A model generated the notes under the pieces. It made no database searches and was not told where the DNA came from. It was given only the letters and a program-made list of their open reading frames with translations. Of a stretch of 6,287 nt of DNA, positions 5,707-6,287 are shown piece by piece. Every line of letters starts with the position of its first letter. Within the stretch, counting starts at the first letter, position 1. Both the position numbers and the translations under genes were made by a program. Origin of the DNA: an uncultured Verrucomicrobiota bacterium (GTDB lineage Bacteria; Verrucomicrobiota; Verrucomicrobiia; Limisphaerales; JADLHS01); the NCBI GenBank assembly GCA_937894935.1, contig CALAYC010000026.1, forward strand, positions 1-6,287, in the 5' to 3' direction.

Positions 5707-5734
5707 TGGCGGGAGCGGCGGGGCTCGAACCCGT
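5707..5734 (-). repeat. 3' fragment of a tRNA gene (candidate island attachment site)
   Basis: Read on the minus strand this is the 3' end of a tRNA: T-stem ACGGG, T-loop TTCGAGC, T-stem CCCGC, acceptor strand CGCTCCC, discriminator G and encoded CCA. Four of five T-stem pairs form; the outermost (A49-C65) does not. No matching acceptor GGGAGCG, D-arm or anticodon arm is found upstream on the minus strand, so it is a fragment and not a gene. The G discriminator suggests tRNA-Ser, though tmRNA or another tRNA is possible. Such pieces are left where tyrosine-recombinase islands enter at tRNA 3' ends. Confidence 0.6.
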
Positions 5735-5832
5735 AACAAATCCAATGTTTGCACGGGTGAAACGGGCCTGCCCTCACAAATAGAATCACAAACGACAGGC
5801 GCTGTTTGCAACTGTGGCGTGTGTCAAATTGA

Positions 5833-5846
5833 ACAAGGCTCCTTGT
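5833..5846. repeat. Short inverted repeat downstream of the helicase-like gene
   Basis: ACAAGG and CCTTGT flank two bases (ACAAGGCTCCTTGT), 28 bases beyond the stop of the minus-strand gene. No T-run follows, so a terminator role is weak; it might be a protein-binding site. Nearby, TGTTTGCA (5746-5753, 5803-5810) and TCACAAA (5774-5780, 5786-5792) each occur twice. Confidence 0.25.
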
Positions 5847-5873
5847 AGAATTCTTATGCGCTGAAGCCTTTGT

Positions 5874-6287
5874 TCACTCCCTCGCCACCACTGTGTCGTA
5901 AAGACCGTAGTGCGTCAGCCCCTCGTGACTCTCGATTCCGGTGTACCGGAGAGAGGCATCTTCATAGCGGCGGAAAGCAAAGACGGCCTGATTCATCTGT
6001 TCGGTATTGAATACCTTGAGCCTCACGAGCAGGTGGAAATCTTTCACCGTCAGACCTGTCACTGTCTCGAACAAGTCTGGCTCAATCTTGGTGATCACGT
6101 CTTGCAGTGTGTTCTCGCGGAAATCGGTCAGATACATGAAGGCCGGGATGCGGGTGGCGAACTTGATGAGTTTTTCCTGGACCAGTTTGCGCTTGGACTT
6201 GAATTCCTTCTCCTCCTCCGTGAGTTGCTTCAGCTCTTTCTTCGACAGGCCCTTTTCCTTTGCCTTGTTCTTCAGATCCTTCACCAC
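5874..6287 (-). CDS. C-terminal part of a large protein, probably a restriction-type DEAD/DEAH helicase; 5' end outside window
   Basis: The frame is open to the window edge. GTG at 6287-6285 is only the first codon seen, so the gene is partial with 137 residues visible. The first ~40 residues are Lys/Glu-rich and probably coiled coil (KNKAKEKGLSKKELKQL). A compact domain follows: RIPAFMYLTDFRENTLQDVI, EPDLFETVTGLTVKDFHLLV, FNTEQMNQAVFAFRRYEDAS and LRYTGIESHEG. That order of blocks resembles the C-terminus of long proteins annotated as DEAD/DEAH-box or type III-like restriction enzyme subunits, which lies far behind their helicase motifs. No helicase or nuclease motif itself is inside the window, so the assignment is by recall. 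The gene reads toward the tRNA fragment at 5707-5734, and would lie inside the putative island. Its stop is TGA at 5876-5874. Confidence 0.6.
   Translation of the reverse strand: MVKDLKNKAKEKGLSKKELKQLTEEEKEFKSKRKLVQEKLIKFATRIPAFMYLTDFRENTLQDVITKIEPDLFETVTGLTVKDFHLLVRLKVFNTEQMNQAVFAFRRYEDASLRYTGIESHEGLTHYGLYDTVVARE

Noticed and set aside
5707..5800. A complete tRNA gene on the minus strand
   Set aside because: Only the T-arm and the 3' acceptor strand are found. No pairing 5' acceptor strand, D-arm or anticodon arm can be placed upstream.
1..6287. CRISPR array, rRNA gene or transposase
   Set aside because: No regularly spaced long repeats, rRNA-like sequence or transposase motifs were seen on either strand.

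Overview
The window looks like bacterial chromosome, most probably from Verrucomicrobiota (perhaps the Pedosphaera/Limisphaerales side). This is inferred from the style of the RHS core, the superoxide dismutase and HisH sequences, weak or absent Shine-Dalgarno sites, and intergenic repeats resembling those I associate with such genomes. No rRNA or marker gene confirms it. The window falls into three blocks.

Block 1 (about 1-2560) is accessory DNA. It begins with the 3' part of an RHS-repeat gene (partial, ends 1046). The conserved RHS core closes at an NPVDGYDPLGL motif near 617 and is followed by a 142-residue tail of different composition, a layout typical of polymorphic toxins. Beginning 95 bases after its stop is a small stand-alone Clp N-domain protein (1142-1642) in the position where an immunity gene is expected. 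Then come roughly 950 bases without an intact gene. They hold an extended -10 promoter with an overlapping 16-bp perfect palindrome, hairpins, repeat-like segments, and the 5' remnant of a gene (2300-2413) that runs into repeat DNA.

Block 2 (2529-5632) is ordinary chromosome. A multi-pass membrane protein with a TPR-like tail (2598-3992, minus) ends at a hairpin terminator. Divergent from it is hisH (4156-4773, plus), the glutaminase subunit of imidazole glycerol phosphate synthase, which may be translated from a leaderless GTG. A Mn-type superoxide dismutase (4964-5578, plus) follows, closed by a strong intrinsic terminator (5601-5632).

Block 3 (5707-6287) looks like the edge of an integrated island. 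A 28-bp piece matching only the 3' end of a tRNA gene (minus strand, CCA included) lies between the terminator and the C-terminus of a large protein on the minus strand (5874-6287, partial), which resembles the C-terminal region of restriction-type DEAD/DEAH helicases. The orientation fits an island entering at a tRNA 3' end and extending to the right.

The genes do not form one pathway. The main biological interest is the RHS tail plus Clp-N pair and the tRNA-fragment boundary next to a probable defence gene.
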